This document shows positions 1-10,226 of a stretch of DNA of 64,000 nucleotides, in pieces. Under the pieces are notes generated by a model. That model had not been told where the DNA came from, did no database searches, and worked only from the letters and a program-made list of their open reading frames with translations. The position numbers were made by a program, and so were the translations under genes. Origin of the DNA: Paraburkholderia eburnea. GTDB taxonomy: Bacteria > Pseudomonadota > Gammaproteobacteria > Burkholderiales > Burkholderiaceae. How positions within the stretch are numbered: the stretch's first letter is position 1; the number at the start of each line of letters is the position of its first letter. Location of the stretch: the NCBI RefSeq assembly GCF_002917095.1, contig NZ_PQGA01000001.1, forward strand, positions 558,001 to 622,000, in the 5' to 3' direction.

Positions 1-37
1 GCTGCGCAAGAAGCTCCAGCAGCACGGCCTGCTGTAA
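1..37 (+). CDS. fis: Fis-family DNA-binding protein, C-terminal end only
   Basis: The first bases encode a tail reading [11 protein letters not shown] followed by TAA at 35-37. This matches the last part of the Fis helix-turn-helix, where E. coli Fis has a similar LRKKL segment, and a fis-like gene commonly lies just before purH in Burkholderiaceae. Fis-type proteins are small nucleoid-associated regulators. Only 11 codons are visible and the start lies outside the window, so the call rests on the tail motif and gene order. Confidence 0.75.
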   Translation, partial: LRKKLQQHGLL

Positions 38-110
38 CGGCCGTCGCGGCCCGCCGCCTATCTGGACTTCCCGCGCTCCTTCCTCGATCTCCCGGCAACT
101 CTCCCCCATC

Positions 111-1676
111 ATGATCAAGCAAGCGCTCATCTCCGTTTCCGACAAGTCGGGCATCGTCGACTTCGCGAAGTCGCTGTCGGACCTCGGCGTCAAGATCCTC
201 TCGACCGGCGGCACCGCGAAACTGCTCGCGGACGCGGGCCTTCCCGTGACCGAAGTGGCCGATTACACCGGCTTCCCGGAAATGCTCGATGGGCGCGTGA
301 AGACGCTGCACCCGAAGGTCCACGGCGGCATCCTCGCGCGCCGCGACCTGCCGGAACACATGGCAGCGCTCGAAAAGCACGACATTCCGACGATCGATCT
401 GCTGGTCGTGAACCTCTACCCGTTCGTCCAGACGATCTCGAAGGAAGAGTGCTCGCTGGAAGACGCGATCGAGAACATCGACATCGGCGGCCCGACGATG
501 CTGCGCTCGGCGGCGAAGAACCATCGCGACGTGACGGTCGTGGTCGACCCGGCCGACTACGCAACGGTGCTGGAAGAGATGCGCGCGAGCGGCAACAACG
601 TGGGCTACGCGACGAACTTCCGTCTCGCGACCAAGGTGTTCGCGCACACCGCGCAGTACGACGGCGCGATCACGAACTACCTCACGAGCCTGACCGAAGC
701 GCTCGAGCACAAGTCGCGCAACGCGTTCCCGGCCACGCTCAATCTCGCGTTCGACAAGGTCCAGGATCTGCGTTACGGCGAGAACCCGCACCAGAGCGCT
801 GCGTTCTACCGCGATCTGGCCTCGCCCGCCGGCGCGCTCGCCAACTACACGCAGCTTCAGGGCAAGGAACTCTCGTACAACAACATCGCTGACTCCGACG
901 CAGCGTGGGAATGCGTGAAGACCTTCGACGTGCCCGCCTGCGTGATCGTCAAGCACGCGAACCCGTGCGGCGTGGCAGTGGGCGCTAACGCGCTGGAAGC
1001 CTATTCGAAGGCGTTCCAGACCGATCCGACCTCGGCGTTCGGCGGCATCATCGCCTTCAACCGCGAAGTCGACGAAGCCGCGGCGCAAGCCGTGTCGAAG
1101 CAATTCGTCGAAGTCCTGATCGCCCCGTCGTTCTCGGATGCGGCCAAGGCCGTGTTCGCGGCGAAGCAAAACGTGCGTCTGCTCGAAATCGCCTTGGGCG
1201 AAGGCCATAACGCGTTCGATCTGAAGCGCGTGGGCGGCGGTCTGCTGGTGCAATCGCTCGACTCGAAGAACGTGCAGCCGCACGAACTGCGCGTCGTGAC
1301 CAAGCGTCACCCGACGCCGAAGGAAATGGACGATCTGCTGTTCGCCTGGCGCGTCGCCAAGTTCGTGAAGTCGAACGCCATCGTGTTCTGCGCGAACGGC
1401 ATGACGATGGGCGTGGGCGCAGGCCAGATGAGCCGCGTGGACTCGGCGCGCATCGCCAGCATCAAGGCGGAAAACGCGGGCCTCAAGCTCGCGGGTTCGG
1501 CGGTGGCGTCGGACGCGTTCTTCCCGTTCCGTGACGGCCTCGACGTCGTGGTCAACGCGGGCGCGACCTGCGTGATCCAGCCGGGCGGCTCGATGCGCGA
1601 CGACGAAGTGATCGCCGCCGCCGACGAGCACAACATCGCCATGGTCATGACCGGCATCCGCCACTTCCGTCACTGA
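111..1676 (+). CDS. purH: Bifunctional AICAR transformylase / IMP cyclohydrolase
   Basis: Catalyses the last two steps of purine synthesis: formylation of AICAR by 10-formyl-THF, then ring closure to IMP, in the cytoplasm. The 521-residue length is normal for the family. The N-terminal cyclohydrolase domain (about 1-145) shows SVSDKSG, STGGTAK and the [15 protein letters not shown] stretch. The C-terminal transformylase domain (about 200-521) shows YGENPHQ and the catalytic-region motif KHANPCG. The ATG at 111 lies 73 bp after fis and may share its transcript. No purine-rich ribosome-binding site is obvious, but the conserved N-terminus fixes the start. Confidence 0.98.
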   Translation: MIKQALISVSDKSGIVDFAKSLSDLGVKILSTGGTAKLLADAGLPVTEVADYTGFPEMLDGRVKTLHPKVHGGILARRDLPEHMAALEKHDIPTIDLLVVNLYPFVQTISKEECSLEDAIENIDIGGPTMLRSAAKNHRDVTVVVDPADYATVLEEMRASGNNVGYATNFRLATKVFAHTAQYDGAITNYLTSLTEALEHKSRNAFPATLNLAFDKVQDLRYGENPHQSAAFYRDLASPAGALANYTQLQGKELSYNNIADSDAAWECVKTFDVPACVIVKHANPCGVAVGANALEAYSKAFQTDPTSAFGGIIAFNREVDEAAAQAVSKQFVEVLIAPSFSDAAKAVFAAKQNVRLLEIALGEGHNAFDLKRVGGGLLVQSLDSKNVQPHELRVVTKRHPTPKEMDDLLFAWRVAKFVKSNAIVFCANGMTMGVGAGQMSRVDSARIASIKAENAGLKLAGSAVASDAFFPFRDGLDVVVNAGATCVIQPGGSMRDDEVIAAADEHNIAMVMTGIRHFRH

Positions 1677-1694
1677 TCGGCGCGCGTTATTCGT

Positions 1695-1730
1695 AAAAGC
1701 CCGCTGGACCTGCTGTCCAGCGGGCTTTTT
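1695..1730. terminator. Intrinsic terminator after purH
   Basis: An 11-bp G+C-rich stem (GCCCGCTGGAC paired with GTCCAGCGGGC) around a 5-nt loop, flanked by A's on the left and a T run on the right. It suits termination of purH transcription on the plus strand and separates it from ruvC. Confidence 0.85.
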
Positions 1731-1828
1731 CTTTGTGCCCCAAAGTACATGGCAGGCTCGCGACTAGCGCGCCGTTCGTTGTACCATCGCAGGCACACCC
1801 TCGGCACACCCCGTTTTCCCCGCATTTC

Positions 1829-2371
1829 ATGAGAATTCTCGGCATCGACCCCGGCTTGCGCGTGACCGGTTTTGGCGTGATCGAGCGTCACGGCCATCAA
1901 CTCACGTATGTCGCAAGCGGCGTCATCCGCACCGCCGATGCCGATCTGCCCTCGCGTCTGGGCACCATCTTCGAAGGCGTTTCCACGCTGATCCGCCAGC
2001 ACGCGCCCGATCAGGCCGCGATCGAAAAAGTCTTCGTCAACGTCAATCCGCAATCGACGCTGCTGCTTGGCCAGGCGCGCGGCGCGGCGATCTGCGGCCT
2101 CGTTTCCGGCGGCGTGCCAGTGGCCGAATACACCGCGCTGCAACTGAAACAGGCCGTGGTCGGCTACGGGCGCGCGACCAAGGAACAGATGCAGCAGATG
2201 GTCGTGCGGCTCTTGAGCCTCACCGGCATACCCGGCACCGACGCCGCCGATGCGCTCGGCATGGCGATCTGCCACGCGCACAGCGGCGATACGCTCGCCG
2301 CGCTCGGCGGCCTGGCGCCCGCGCTGGCGAAGAAAGGCATGCGCGTGCGGCGCGGGCGTCTTATCGGTTGA
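1829..2371 (+). CDS. ruvC: Holliday junction resolvase RuvC
   Basis: Endonuclease that cuts Holliday junctions symmetrically, acting with RuvAB at the end of recombinational repair. The 180-residue product begins MRILGIDPG, with the first catalytic Asp at residue 7. It carries the acidic AAIEKVF segment and the C-terminal [12 protein letters not shown] segment of the RNase H-like active site. The frame is open upstream to 1733, but homologues start at MRILGID, so the ATG at 1829 is chosen. It heads a ruvC-ruvA-ruvB cluster on one strand. Confidence 0.97.
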   Translation: MRILGIDPGLRVTGFGVIERHGHQLTYVASGVIRTADADLPSRLGTIFEGVSTLIRQHAPDQAAIEKVFVNVNPQSTLLLGQARGAAICGLVSGGVPVAEYTALQLKQAVVGYGRATKEQMQQMVVRLLSLTGIPGTDAADALGMAICHAHSGDTLAALGGLAPALAKKGMRVRRGRLIG

Positions 2372-2466
2372 ACCAGCGGCCGATGCATCGACTGGCCGAA
2401 CGGCCGGCTCCTGGCGCTGCGCGCGCTCCGCTACACTCTCCGCTTTCCCTTATCACTGAACCTGCC

Positions 2467-3048
2467 ATGATCGGTCGCATTGCCGGCGTATTGCTGGAAA
2501 AGAACCCGCCGCACCTGCTCATCGACTGCAACGGCGTCGGCTACGAAGTCGATGTGCCGATGAGCACGTTCTACAACCTGCCCGGCAGCGGCGAGCGCGT
2601 CGTGCTGCTCACGCAGATGATCGTGCGCGAAGACGCGCATCTGCTGTTCGGCTTCGCCACCATGGAAGAACGTGCGACGTTTCGCGAGCTGCTCAAGATC
2701 ACCGGCATCGGCGCACGCATGGCGCTGGCGATCCTGTCGGGCATGAGCGTGAGCGATCTCTCGCAGGCCATCACGATGCAGGATTCGGCACGTCTCACGC
2801 GCGTGCCGGGCATCGGCAAGAAGACGGCCGAGCGTTTGCTGCTCGAACTCAAGGGCAAGCTCGGCGCCGATCTGGGCGCGATGGCCGCGGCGGCGTCGCC
2901 GTCGGACCACGCGAACGACATCCTCAATGCGCTGCTCGCGCTCGGTTATTCGGAGAAAGAGGGCCTCGCCGCGATCAAGAACGTGCCGGCCGGCGCGGGC
3001 GTCTCCGAGGGCATCAAGGCCGCGCTCAAGACCCTTTCCAAAGGCTGA
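2467..3048 (+). CDS. ruvA: Holliday junction helicase subunit RuvA
   Basis: Tetrameric junction-binding protein that targets the RuvB motor to four-way junctions. The 193-residue protein starts [12 protein letters not shown], the usual family start. It has an OB-fold domain (1-65), a central pair of helix-hairpin-helix motifs ([12 protein letters not shown] and [16 protein letters not shown]) and a C-terminal RuvB-binding domain after an Ala/Ser linker. It starts 95 bp after ruvC. An in-frame upstream ATG at 2368 would add 33 unconserved residues and is rejected. Confidence 0.97.
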   Translation: MIGRIAGVLLEKNPPHLLIDCNGVGYEVDVPMSTFYNLPGSGERVVLLTQMIVREDAHLLFGFATMEERATFRELLKITGIGARMALAILSGMSVSDLSQAITMQDSARLTRVPGIGKKTAERLLLELKGKLGADLGAMAAAASPSDHANDILNALLALGYSEKEGLAAIKNVPAGAGVSEGIKAALKTLSKG

Positions 3049-3193
3049 TTTCCGCCCGCAAGCCTGCGCGCGTAGCCTGCGCGCCCGAGGCTCTCTGGGC
3101 TCGGTTGGCAGTTAGTTGCACCGCCATTCCGCAGGCGTTGCAGGGCCAGAAACGGCGGCGTCCTGCGCGCCAGGTGCGCGGTACAATCGGCGG

Positions 3194-4279
3194 ATGATCG
3201 AAACCGACAAACTCGCCGCGAATCGCGCATCGGGCGCTGGCGCCGACCGCGTGATTGCCCCCACGCCCGCCTCGTCCGGCGAAGAAGCGTTCGAGCGCGC
3301 GTTGCGTCCGCGCCAGCTCGACGAATACGTCGGCCAGGAAAAGGTGCGCGGACAGCTCGAAATCTTCATCGAAGCCGCCAGGCGCCGCTCCGAACCGCTC
3401 GACCACGTGCTGCTGTTCGGCCCGCCGGGTCTGGGCAAGACCACGCTCGCGCACATCATCGCGCGCGAAATGGGGGTCAACCTGCGTCAGACCTCCGGTC
3501 CCGTGCTCGAACGCGCGGGCGACCTCGCCGCGCTGCTCACCAATCTCGAAGCCAACGACGTGCTGTTCATCGACGAAATCCACCGGCTCTCGCCGGTCGT
3601 CGAGGAAATCCTGTATCCGGCGCTCGAGGATTATCAGATCGACATCATGATCGGCGAAGGACCGGCCGCGCGCAGCGTGAAGCTCGATCTGCAGCCGTTC
3701 ACGCTGGTCGGCGCGACCACGCGCGCGGGCATGCTCACGAACCCGCTGCGCGACCGCTTCGGTATCGTGTCGCGGCTTGAGTTCTACAACGCGGGCGAGT
3801 TGTCGCGCATCGTGCAGCGCTCCGCCGCGCTGCTGGGCGCGCAGATCGATCCCCATGGCGCGCTCGAAATCGCGCGCCGCGCGCGCGGCACGCCGCGTAT
3901 CGCCAACCGTCTGCTGCGCCGCGTGCGCGATTACGCCGAGGTCAAAGCCGACGGCAACATCACCGCCCAGGTGGCCGATGCGGCGCTGCGTATGCTCGAC
4001 GTCGATCCCGTCGGTTTCGACCTGATGGACCGCAAGCTGCTCGAAGCGATCCTGTACAAGTTCGACGGCGGCCCGGTGGGCGTGGACAACCTCGCCGCCG
4101 CGATCGGCGAGGAACGCGACACCATCGAGGACGTGCTGGAGCCTTATCTGATCCAGCAGGGCTTCCTGCAACGCACGCCGCGCGGGCGCGTGGCCACGCA
4201 GATGACCTACCGCCACTTCGGCCTGACCGTGCCCGACGGCGCCTCTGCCGGCGGCGACTGGGACCCGAACGAGGCATAA
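3194..4279 (+). CDS. ruvB: Holliday junction branch-migration ATPase RuvB
   Basis: Hexameric AAA+ motor that drives branch migration with RuvA. The 361-residue length is normal. Walker A (GPPGLGKT) is at about 76-83 and Walker B (FIDEIH) at about 125-130; the sensor segment GATTRAGML and a C-terminal winged-helix domain follow. The start at MIETDKLA fits the family; the extra 26 upstream codons are not conserved. It completes the ruvCAB set, 145 bp after ruvA. Confidence 0.98.
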   Translation: MIETDKLAANRASGAGADRVIAPTPASSGEEAFERALRPRQLDEYVGQEKVRGQLEIFIEAARRRSEPLDHVLLFGPPGLGKTTLAHIIAREMGVNLRQTSGPVLERAGDLAALLTNLEANDVLFIDEIHRLSPVVEEILYPALEDYQIDIMIGEGPAARSVKLDLQPFTLVGATTRAGMLTNPLRDRFGIVSRLEFYNAGELSRIVQRSAALLGAQIDPHGALEIARRARGTPRIANRLLRRVRDYAEVKADGNITAQVADAALRMLDVDPVGFDLMDRKLLEAILYKFDGGPVGVDNLAAAIGEERDTIEDVLEPYLIQQGFLQRTPRGRVATQMTYRHFGLTVPDGASAGGDWDPNEA

Positions 4280-4326
4280 GCCGCGCGGCCCGCTTAATCG
4301 CAGCGCGAGCGAATCCAGAATCCACC

Positions 4327-5271
4327 ATGTCCGATCACGCAGGCCGCCGCCACGACGCTCCCGAACCGAAAGGGCTCGCCGATCAGCTCGCGCAGCGCCT
4401 GCGCATGACGCTCGCCGAAAGCGTCACGCATCTCACCACGGGCAGCGGCCCGAAGCTCGACTACTCGAATCCCCCGGGCGATCCGGGCCTGTTCGGGCCT
4501 GACGCGATCTGCTGGAAAGTGCACGCCGATTTCGCGGGCATGATGGCGGGCGGCATCAGCGCGCTGCTGCTGCAGGCGCTTCATCCGCTCGCGCTCGCGG
4601 GCGTGTGGGACCATTCGACCTTTCGCACCGACATTCTCGGCCGCCTGCGTCGCACGGCCACCTTCATCGCGGGGACGACCTACGGCAGCCGCGCCGACGC
4701 CCTCGCGCTCATCGAGCGCGTGAAGACGATCCACCTGGGCGTGACGGGCACGGCGCCCGATGGTCGTCCGTATCGCGCAAGCGATCCCGCGCTGCTCACG
4801 TGGGTTCACGTCGCCGAGGTTTCGAGCTTTCTGGCCGCGTATCTGCGCTACGTGAATCCCGCGCTGCCGGGCGAGTTGCAGGACCAGTACTACGCCGAAG
4901 TCGCGCAGATCGCACAGCGGCTCGGCGCGACGAGCGTGCCGCGTTCGCGCGCCGAAATCGCCGCCTATCTGCAGGCGATGCAGCCCGAACTGGTCGCCAG
5001 CGAGCGCACGCGCGAAGTCGTGCGCGTGCTGATGGAAGCGCCCGCGCCCCGTCCGGCCATGCGTCCTGCGGGCGCGCTGATGCGCCAGGCGGGCATCGAC
5101 CTGTTGCCGCCGTTTGCGCAGGCGATGCTCGGTTTCGACCGCTTCGCGCTCGCGCGCCGCACCGTGGTACTGCCCGGTATGCGCGCGGTCGCGCCGGTGC
5201 TGCGCTGGGCGCTGGTGAACGGCGTATCGAAACGCGCGCGCCGCCGCGCCGCGATGCCGCCCTCCTCCTGA
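4327..5271 (+). CDS. Oxygenase MpaB family protein (DUF2236)
   Basis: A 314-residue protein of the MpaB/latex-clearing-protein-like oxygenase family (DUF2236). Recognisable parts are the N-terminal FGPDAICWKVHADFAGMMAGG segment, the ALLLQALHPLALAGVWDHS stretch with a conserved His, and the central TWVHVAEVSSFLAAY segment. Family members are thought to bind haem or a metal, but the substrate of bacterial members like this is mostly unknown. It follows ruvB by 47 bp on the same strand and ends at a shared terminator. No signal peptide is evident, so a cytoplasmic location is inferred. Confidence 0.8.
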   Translation: MSDHAGRRHDAPEPKGLADQLAQRLRMTLAESVTHLTTGSGPKLDYSNPPGDPGLFGPDAICWKVHADFAGMMAGGISALLLQALHPLALAGVWDHSTFRTDILGRLRRTATFIAGTTYGSRADALALIERVKTIHLGVTGTAPDGRPYRASDPALLTWVHVAEVSSFLAAYLRYVNPALPGELQDQYYAEVAQIAQRLGATSVPRSRAEIAAYLQAMQPELVASERTREVVRVLMEAPAPRPAMRPAGALMRQAGIDLLPPFAQAMLGFDRFALARRTVVLPGMRAVAPVLRWALVNGVSKRARRRAAMPPSS

Positions 5272-5305
5272 GCGCCGCTGACAACCTGAACGTTGTCCAC
5301 GCAAC

Positions 5306-5344
5306 GAAAAACGGCCAGCCGCTCGCGCGCACTGGCCGTTTCGT
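5306..5344. terminator. Bidirectional terminator between convergent genes
   Basis: Inverted repeat AACGGCCAG / CTGGCCGTT with A's on the left and T's on the right, between the convergent MpaB-type gene and the minus-strand binding-protein gene. It can serve both. Confidence 0.75.
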
Positions 5345-5362
5345 TTGCAACGTCCGGGAACG

Positions 5363-6508
5363 TTACATCTTCACCACGTCGAGCAGCGTCTTCTTGCCTG
5401 CCTTGTAGTTGTAGAGCGAGATTACGCCGTGCTTGAGATCGCCCTTCGAATCGAACACGGTTTCGCCAATCACGCCCTTGTAGTCGGTACTCGGGATTTC
5501 GGCGAGGATCTTCGCGTGGTCGGTCGAGTTCGCGCGCTTCATCGCATCGACGACGATGTAGACCGCGTCATAGGTGAACGGCGCATCGAATTCGATCGCG
5601 TGGCCAAAGCGCTTCTGGTACTTCGCCGAGAACACCGCGCCGCCGTCCATGCGCTCGAGCGCCATGCCGGCCTGCGAGCACACGATGTTCTCCGAAGCCG
5701 TGCCCGCGAGTTGCGCGAGGCTTTCCGTGCAGACGCCGTCGCCCGCCAGCACCTTCGCGCGCAGGCCGAGCTGCTTCGCCTGCTTGGCGAACGGGCCGCC
5801 CGTGGCGTCCATGCCGCCGTACATGATGGCGTCCGGGTTTTCGCCCTTGATCTTGGTGAGGATCGCGCGGAAATCGACGGCCTTGTCGTTGGTCGCGTCG
5901 TGCGAGACGACCTTCAGACCGAGCGACTTCGCGGTCTTCTCGAATTCGTTCGCGAGACCCTGGCCGTAAGCGGTCGAATCGTCGACCACGGCGACGGTCT
6001 TCACGTTCAGGTTCTTCGCCGCAAAGTTCGCGAGCGCCGGGCCTTGCTGGGCATCCGTCGCCACGACGCGGTAGGTGGTCTTGAAGTTCTGCTGCGTGTA
6101 CGACGGATTCGTCGACGACGGCGAGATCTGCACGATGCCCGCATCGCTATAGATCTTCGAAGCCGGGATCGACGCACCCGAGTTCAGATGGCCGATCACG
6201 GCCACGACCTTGTCGTCGACGAGCTTTTGCGCGACCTGGGTGGCCTGGCGCGGGTCGGCGGCGTCGTCCTGGGCGTCGAGCACGAGCGTGATCTTCTGAC
6301 CGCCGATCGTGAGGCCCTTCGCGTTGATTTCTTCGACGGCGAGGCGCGCGCCGTTTTCGTTGTCCTTCCCGAGGTGGGCCGAACCGCCCGTGAGCGGACC
6401 CACGTGGCCGATCTTGACGACCTGGTCAGCGGACGCATTGGCGCACATCGCGCCGAACGCCAGCACGGCGGCGCTCACCGGCAACAGCTTGTGAAGCTTG
6501 AACGTCAT
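5363..6508 (-). CDS. Branched-chain amino acid ABC transporter, periplasmic binding protein
   Basis: A 381-residue periplasmic binding protein of the LivJ/LivK family, which binds leucine, isoleucine, valine or related ligands for an ABC importer. The signal peptide is about 1-27 (KLLPVSAAVLAFGAMCANA). The mature start VVKIGHVGPLTGG is typical, followed by KDNENGARLAVEEIN and VIGHLNSGASIPAS. The ATG at 6508 has a good ribosome-binding site (AGGAG about 8 nt upstream). No permease or ATPase genes lie beside it, so it must work with components encoded elsewhere. The true ligand cannot be told from sequence. Confidence 0.93.
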   Translation of the reverse strand: MTFKLHKLLPVSAAVLAFGAMCANASADQVVKIGHVGPLTGGSAHLGKDNENGARLAVEEINAKGLTIGGQKITLVLDAQDDAADPRQATQVAQKLVDDKVVAVIGHLNSGASIPASKIYSDAGIVQISPSSTNPSYTQQNFKTTYRVVATDAQQGPALANFAAKNLNVKTVAVVDDSTAYGQGLANEFEKTAKSLGLKVVSHDATNDKAVDFRAILTKIKGENPDAIMYGGMDATGGPFAKQAKQLGLRAKVLAGDGVCTESLAQLAGTASENIVCSQAGMALERMDGGAVFSAKYQKRFGHAIEFDAPFTYDAVYIVVDAMKRANSTDHAKILAEIPSTDYKGVIGETVFDSKGDLKHGVISLYNYKAGKKTLLDVVKM

Positions 6509-6840
6509 GGTAAATCTCCTGCGCTTTTCTGGAACTTGTTCTGGAAACGGCTTTTTTGACTGCAACCCAGGCTTCGCCGCACCGACAGCGCGTGGTGCGC
6601 GTGCGTCCCTCTTCAACGCACGGCCGGCGCCCGCACGCGTCGAGAGTCGCTGCGAGGCCCCACCGGCGCGGCAAAGCGCAAAGGTCGGAGGAATGGTAGC
6701 AGGCGTGTTCGCTGAACGTCCACGCGTCGTCGCGCCAAAGACGCAACGTGAGCAAGCGACAGGAAGAAAGCTTGACGCGCGCGCCGGACCCGGGATGGGA
6801 GCGCGGCGCATGCAATGGAAGAGGGAGAACTACGACGGAT
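6509..6840. other. 332-bp non-coding stretch upstream of the binding-protein gene
   Basis: Holds the 5' region of the minus-strand binding-protein gene and the 3' flank of the phosphatase gene. I found no convincing sigma-70 promoter, terminator hairpin or conserved small ORF. The only clear element is the ribosome-binding site next to the start at 6508. Confidence 0.5.
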
Positions 6841-7524
6841 TCAGCGGCCCGTTTCGGGCGTGCGCTTGAGGCCGTCGTCGGCGCTCGCGGCCGGCAGATG
6901 CGAGACATCGCCCCACGAGACGACGCGCGCCTTCGTATGCGCGCCGTCACGCTCGAAATCGACCACGTTCACGCTCGTGTTGAGCAGCGGCCAGGCGCGC
7001 GGCGCTTCGAGCCCGATGCCATTGGCGAAACGGTAGATGCAGTCGAGCACGCCGCCGTGCGCCACACACGCGATGCGCCCTTGCGGATGCTTCGCGAGAA
7101 TCGGCTCCAGCGCATGCAGCACGCGATGATAAAGCTCGCGCTGCGATTCGCCATCGGGCGGCGCAAAGCCCGGATCGCGCGTTTGCCAGTGCGCGTATTC
7201 GTCGGGAAAACGATCGGCGATCTCGTCGCTGTCGTGACCCTGGAACGCGCCGTAGTTGCGCTCGCGCAGGCCTTCGGTGAGTTGAACCGTCAGGCCCAGC
7301 GCCTGCGCGATGGGCTGCGCAGTTTGTTGCGCGCGCATCAGATCGCTCGACCAGATCGCATCGAGCCGGGCGCCATCGCGCGCCTCCTGCGCATAACGCG
7401 CGCCAAGCCGTTGCGCCTGCTCGACGCCGCTCGTCGCGAGCGGAATGTCGATGTGCCCCTGGATACGCTTGATGCGGTTCCAGTCGGTTTCGCCGTGGCG
7501 GATGAAGAGGATTTGCGTCGTCAT
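6841..7524 (-). CDS. Histidine phosphatase family protein (phosphoglycerate-mutase-like)
   Basis: A 227-residue member of the histidine phosphatase superfamily. The catalytic signature [11 protein letters not shown] is at about residues 6-16, with the partner segments [12 protein letters not shown] and CVAHGGVLD (second catalytic His). Such proteins (GpmB/CobC-like) are usually phosphatases rather than cofactor-dependent mutases. The substrate is not predictable. Its ATG overlaps the dtd stop codon (ATGA at 7521-7524), showing translational coupling at the end of the tyrS-dtd operon. Confidence 0.88.
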   Translation of the reverse strand: MTTQILFIRHGETDWNRIKRIQGHIDIPLATSGVEQAQRLGARYAQEARDGARLDAIWSSDLMRAQQTAQPIAQALGLTVQLTEGLRERNYGAFQGHDSDEIADRFPDEYAHWQTRDPGFAPPDGESQRELYHRVLHALEPILAKHPQGRIACVAHGGVLDCIYRFANGIGLEAPRAWPLLNTSVNVVDFERDGAHTKARVVSWGDVSHLPAASADDGLKRTPETGR

Positions 7525-7973
7525 GTTTGCAGCCAGAACGTGACGGGCCCATCGTTGACGAGCGACACCTGCATGTCCGCGCCGAATTCGCCGGTTTCGA
7601 CCGTGGGATGCTTCTCCCGCGCGGCGGCGACAAAGTAATCGAACAGGCGCCGCCCTTCGTCGGGGGGCGCTGCGGGCGTGAAGCTCGGACGCAGGCCGCT
7701 GTTGGTATCGGCCGCGAGCGTGAACTGCGACACCAGCAGCAGGCCGCCCGGCGTGCCGTTGCCGTCGATGTTCTGCACCGGCAGATTCATCTTGCCCGCG
7801 GCGTCGCTGAACACGCGATAGCCGAGCAGCTTCGCGAGCAGCTTGTCCGCGTTGGCCTCGGTGTCGCCACGCTCGGCACAGATGAGCGCGAGCAGCCCCT
7901 GGCCGATCGCCCCCGTCACGCGGTCCTGCACTCGTACGTCCGCGCGCAGCACGCGCTGGATCAGCGCGATCAT
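7521..7973 (-). CDS. dtd: D-aminoacyl-tRNA deacylase
   Basis: Hydrolyses D-amino acids mis-loaded on tRNA (and glycine from tRNA-Ala), a chirality checkpoint. The 150-residue length is standard. The protein starts [13 protein letters not shown], has the SQFTLAAD segment carrying the active-site SQxT motif, and ends with the C-terminal [11 protein letters not shown] containing the GP motif. The ATG overlaps the tyrS stop codon (ATGA, 7970-7973) and its own stop overlaps the next ATG, so all three genes are coupled. It directly follows tyrosyl-tRNA synthetase, an enzyme that can load D-Tyr. Confidence 0.96.
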   Translation of the reverse strand: MIALIQRVLRADVRVQDRVTGAIGQGLLALICAERGDTEANADKLLAKLLGYRVFSDAAGKMNLPVQNIDGNGTPGGLLLVSQFTLAADTNSGLRPSFTPAAPPDEGRRLFDYFVAAAREKHPTVETGEFGADMQVSLVNDGPVTFWLQT

Positions 7974-9223
7974 GCGGTGAGCGTGACGCGCGCGAAGCGA
8001 CGCTTGCCGACCTGCACGATGAACTCGCCCGCTTCGACTTTCAGGCCCTTGTCGGACACGGTTGCGCCGTCGATCTTCACGCCGCCCTGCTCGATGTTGC
8101 GCAGCGCTTCGCTGGTCGACGGCACGAGGCCCGCCTGCTTGAGCAACTGGCCAATCGCGAGCGGCGCGCCCGCGAGCGTGACCGAGGGGATATCGTCCGG
8201 CACGCCGCCCTTGGCGCGGTGATTGAAGTCTTCGAGCGCGCGTTCTGCGTCGTTCTGCGAGTGAAAACGCGCGACGATTTCCTGCGCCAGCAGCACCTTG
8301 AAATCGCGCGGATTGCGGCCCGCTTCGATCTCGCGCTTGAAGCCTTCGATCTCGTCCATCGGACGGAACGAGAGCAGCGTGAAGTAACGCCACATCAGCG
8401 TGTCCGAGATGGACATGAGCTTGCCGAACATGTCGTTGGGCTTTTCGCTGATGCCGACGTAGTTGTGCTTGGACTTCGACATCTTTTCGACGCCGTCGAG
8501 GCCTTCGAGCAGCGGCATCGTCAGAATGCACTGCTGTTCCTGGCCGTACTGCTTCTGCAGTTCGCGGCCGACGAGCAGGTTGAACTTCTGGTCCGTGCCG
8601 CCGAGTTCGAGATCGGCATTGAGCGCGACCGAGTCATAACCCTGCATCAGCGGATAGAGGAATTCGTGGATCGAGATGGGCACGCCGCCCTGGAAGCGCT
8701 TGGTGAAGTCCTCGCGCTCCAGAATGCGTGCGACCGTGTAGCGAGACGCAAGCTTGATCATGCCGTCGGCGCCGAGCGGCATCGACCATTCGCTGTTGTA
8801 GCGGATCTCGGTCTTTTCGCGGTCGAGCACGAGCGCGGCCTGCTCGAAATAGGTCTTGGCGTTCGATTCGATCTGCTCGCGCGTGAGCGGCGGACGCGTG
8901 GCATTGCGGCCCGACGGGTCGCCGATCAGCGAGGTGAAGTCGCCGATCAGGAAGATCACGGTATGGCCGAGATCCTGCAACTGCCGCATCTTGTTGAGCA
9001 CGACCGTGTGGCCGATGTGGATGTCGGGCGCGGTCGGATCGAGGCCGAGCTTGATGCGCAGCGGCTTGCCGGTGGCGGCGCTCTTCGCGAGCTTTTGCTG
9101 GAATTCTTCTTCGATCAGCAGTTCGTCGACGCCGCGCTTCGTGACGGCGAGCGCGTGACGGACTTCGTCGGTGACCGGAAAGGCGTCTTTCGCCGCGCTA
9201 TGGGGAGTGGAGTCGGTGCTCAT
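7970..9223 (-). CDS. tyrS: Tyrosine--tRNA ligase
   Basis: Class I aminoacyl-tRNA synthetase that charges tRNA-Tyr. The 417-residue protein has the HIGH motif at 69-72 (in [17 protein letters not shown]), KMSKS ([11 protein letters not shown]) in the middle, and a C-terminal S4-like RNA-binding domain (about 350-417). The KMSKS spacing resembles the TyrZ-type subgroup rather than E. coli TyrS. It is the first gene of the tyrS-dtd-phosphatase operon; transcription probably starts within the roughly 100 bp upstream. Confidence 0.97.
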   Translation of the reverse strand: MSTDSTPHSAAKDAFPVTDEVRHALAVTKRGVDELLIEEEFQQKLAKSAATGKPLRIKLGLDPTAPDIHIGHTVVLNKMRQLQDLGHTVIFLIGDFTSLIGDPSGRNATRPPLTREQIESNAKTYFEQAALVLDREKTEIRYNSEWSMPLGADGMIKLASRYTVARILEREDFTKRFQGGVPISIHEFLYPLMQGYDSVALNADLELGGTDQKFNLLVGRELQKQYGQEQQCILTMPLLEGLDGVEKMSKSKHNYVGISEKPNDMFGKLMSISDTLMWRYFTLLSFRPMDEIEGFKREIEAGRNPRDFKVLLAQEIVARFHSQNDAERALEDFNHRAKGGVPDDIPSVTLAGAPLAIGQLLKQAGLVPSTSEALRNIEQGGVKIDGATVSDKGLKVEAGEFIVQVGKRRFARVTLTA

Positions 9224-9326
9224 GCTTCGATCGGTTCGATGTCGTTAAGTCTGGGGTCTAGACTGCGATTTTACGTGATTCGACACGCAGAGCCGAGGTT
9301 TGGGCGAGTCTTGCTCACTCCGGCAA

Positions 9327-9653
9327 TCATTCACGCACGACCGGCTCCACGCGTGGCAAGCCCTTCGAGCGCACCTGCCAGAGATCGTAGGCCGCCTGCT
9401 GTGCAAGCCAGAGATCGGCACGCGCACCGTTTTCCGCGCCGAGCCACTGTTCGAGCCGCAGCGCCATTTCCGGTGAAATCCCTGCCCGGCCGTTGAGCAC
9501 GCGCGAGAGCGCAACGCGCGTGACGCCCAGTTGGGCTGCCGCGTCGGTCACTGTCAGGCCGAGTTCAGGGAGGATGTCTTCGCGCAGTGTTTCACCCGGA
9601 TGCGGCGGGTTGTGCATGCGGATATCACCATGAGTTACCTTCGGGTCCTTCAT
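9327..9653 (-). CDS. higA: HigA-family antitoxin (XRE-type)
   Basis: A 108-residue antitoxin with an N-terminal [11 protein letters not shown] segment and an XRE helix-turn-helix (about residues 24-75: [21 protein letters not shown]), the hallmark of the HigA/VapI group. It should neutralise HigB and, as a DNA-binding protein, repress the operon. The ATG at 9653 is preferred because AGAGG lies 8 nt upstream; a GTG at 9662 would add three residues. It follows higB by 16 bp, toxin first, the usual order for higBA. Confidence 0.93.
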   Translation of the reverse strand: MKDPKVTHGDIRMHNPPHPGETLREDILPELGLTVTDAAAQLGVTRVALSRVLNGRAGISPEMALRLEQWLGAENGARADLWLAQQAAYDLWQVRSKGLPRVEPVVRE

Positions 9654-9669
9654 CGTCGCCACCTCTTAT

Positions 9670-9948
9670 TCAGTGATAGTCGTGGTAATCGACAAGCAAT
9701 GCGTTGCCGCGCTCGAACAGGAACGTCAGCCGCCAGTTGGCGCTCACGCTGACCGCGTGATGGCCGTCGAGACTGCCTTCCAGCGCGTGGCAACGCCAGC
9801 CCGCTACGTTCATGTCCTCCGGCGCCTGCGCCTCGTCGAGCCGCGCCAGTTGCCGCCGCAGCCGCGGTACGTGATCGGGCCGGATGCCCGCCTTGCTGCC
9901 CGTGAAGAAGAAATCCCGCAGGCCTTTGTGTTTCCACGACTTGATCAT
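9670..9948 (-). CDS. higB: HigB-family ribosome-dependent mRNA interferase toxin
   Basis: A 92-residue RelE-superfamily toxin of the HigB type. It begins MIKSWKHKGLRDFFFTGSKAGI and contains HVPRLRRQLARLDEA, the central WRCHALEGSLDGHHAVSVS and the C-terminal NWRLTFLFERGNALLVDYHDYH, all typical of the family. Such toxins cut mRNA on the ribosome. A GGGGA box precedes the ATG. A well-formed promoter lies 69-97 bp upstream. No frame disruption is visible, so the toxin looks intact. Confidence 0.92.
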   Translation of the reverse strand: MIKSWKHKGLRDFFFTGSKAGIRPDHVPRLRRQLARLDEAQAPEDMNVAGWRCHALEGSLDGHHAVSVSANWRLTFLFERGNALLVDYHDYH

Positions 9949-10006
9949 GGTTCCCCAGACAATGCGAATTGAAGGATGCTCGCAGTGACCGGGATGATTG
10001 TGTAGT

Positions 10007-10045
10007 GTATAGCCTCACTATACGAACCGGCGCTTTCGAGGTCAA
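10007..10045 (-). promoter_or_regulatory. higBA promoter with overlapping palindromic operator
   Basis: Read on the minus strand there is a -35 box TTGACC (10045-10040), a 17-bp spacer and a -10 box TATAGT (10022-10017). A perfect palindrome, GTATAG-N5-CTATAC (10007-10023), covers the -10 box. This is the expected arrangement for an operator bound by the HigA antitoxin to shut its own promoter. The binding partner is inferred from position. Confidence 0.8.
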
Positions 10046-10226
10046 TCCATCCGATTCCAGGGATTGATCCTGCTCAACCGCCGCGTCTCCCCAGCCGGGA
10101 GCGATGTCTGTCAGCGTCCCATTTCACGCTGCGCGCCACAACTAGCCGGATGGCTTACGCCGAATGGCCATTGCCCCGATAATCCTTGTCGGAATTTCTT
10201 CCTCGCATTCACGAAAGGAGCACAAC

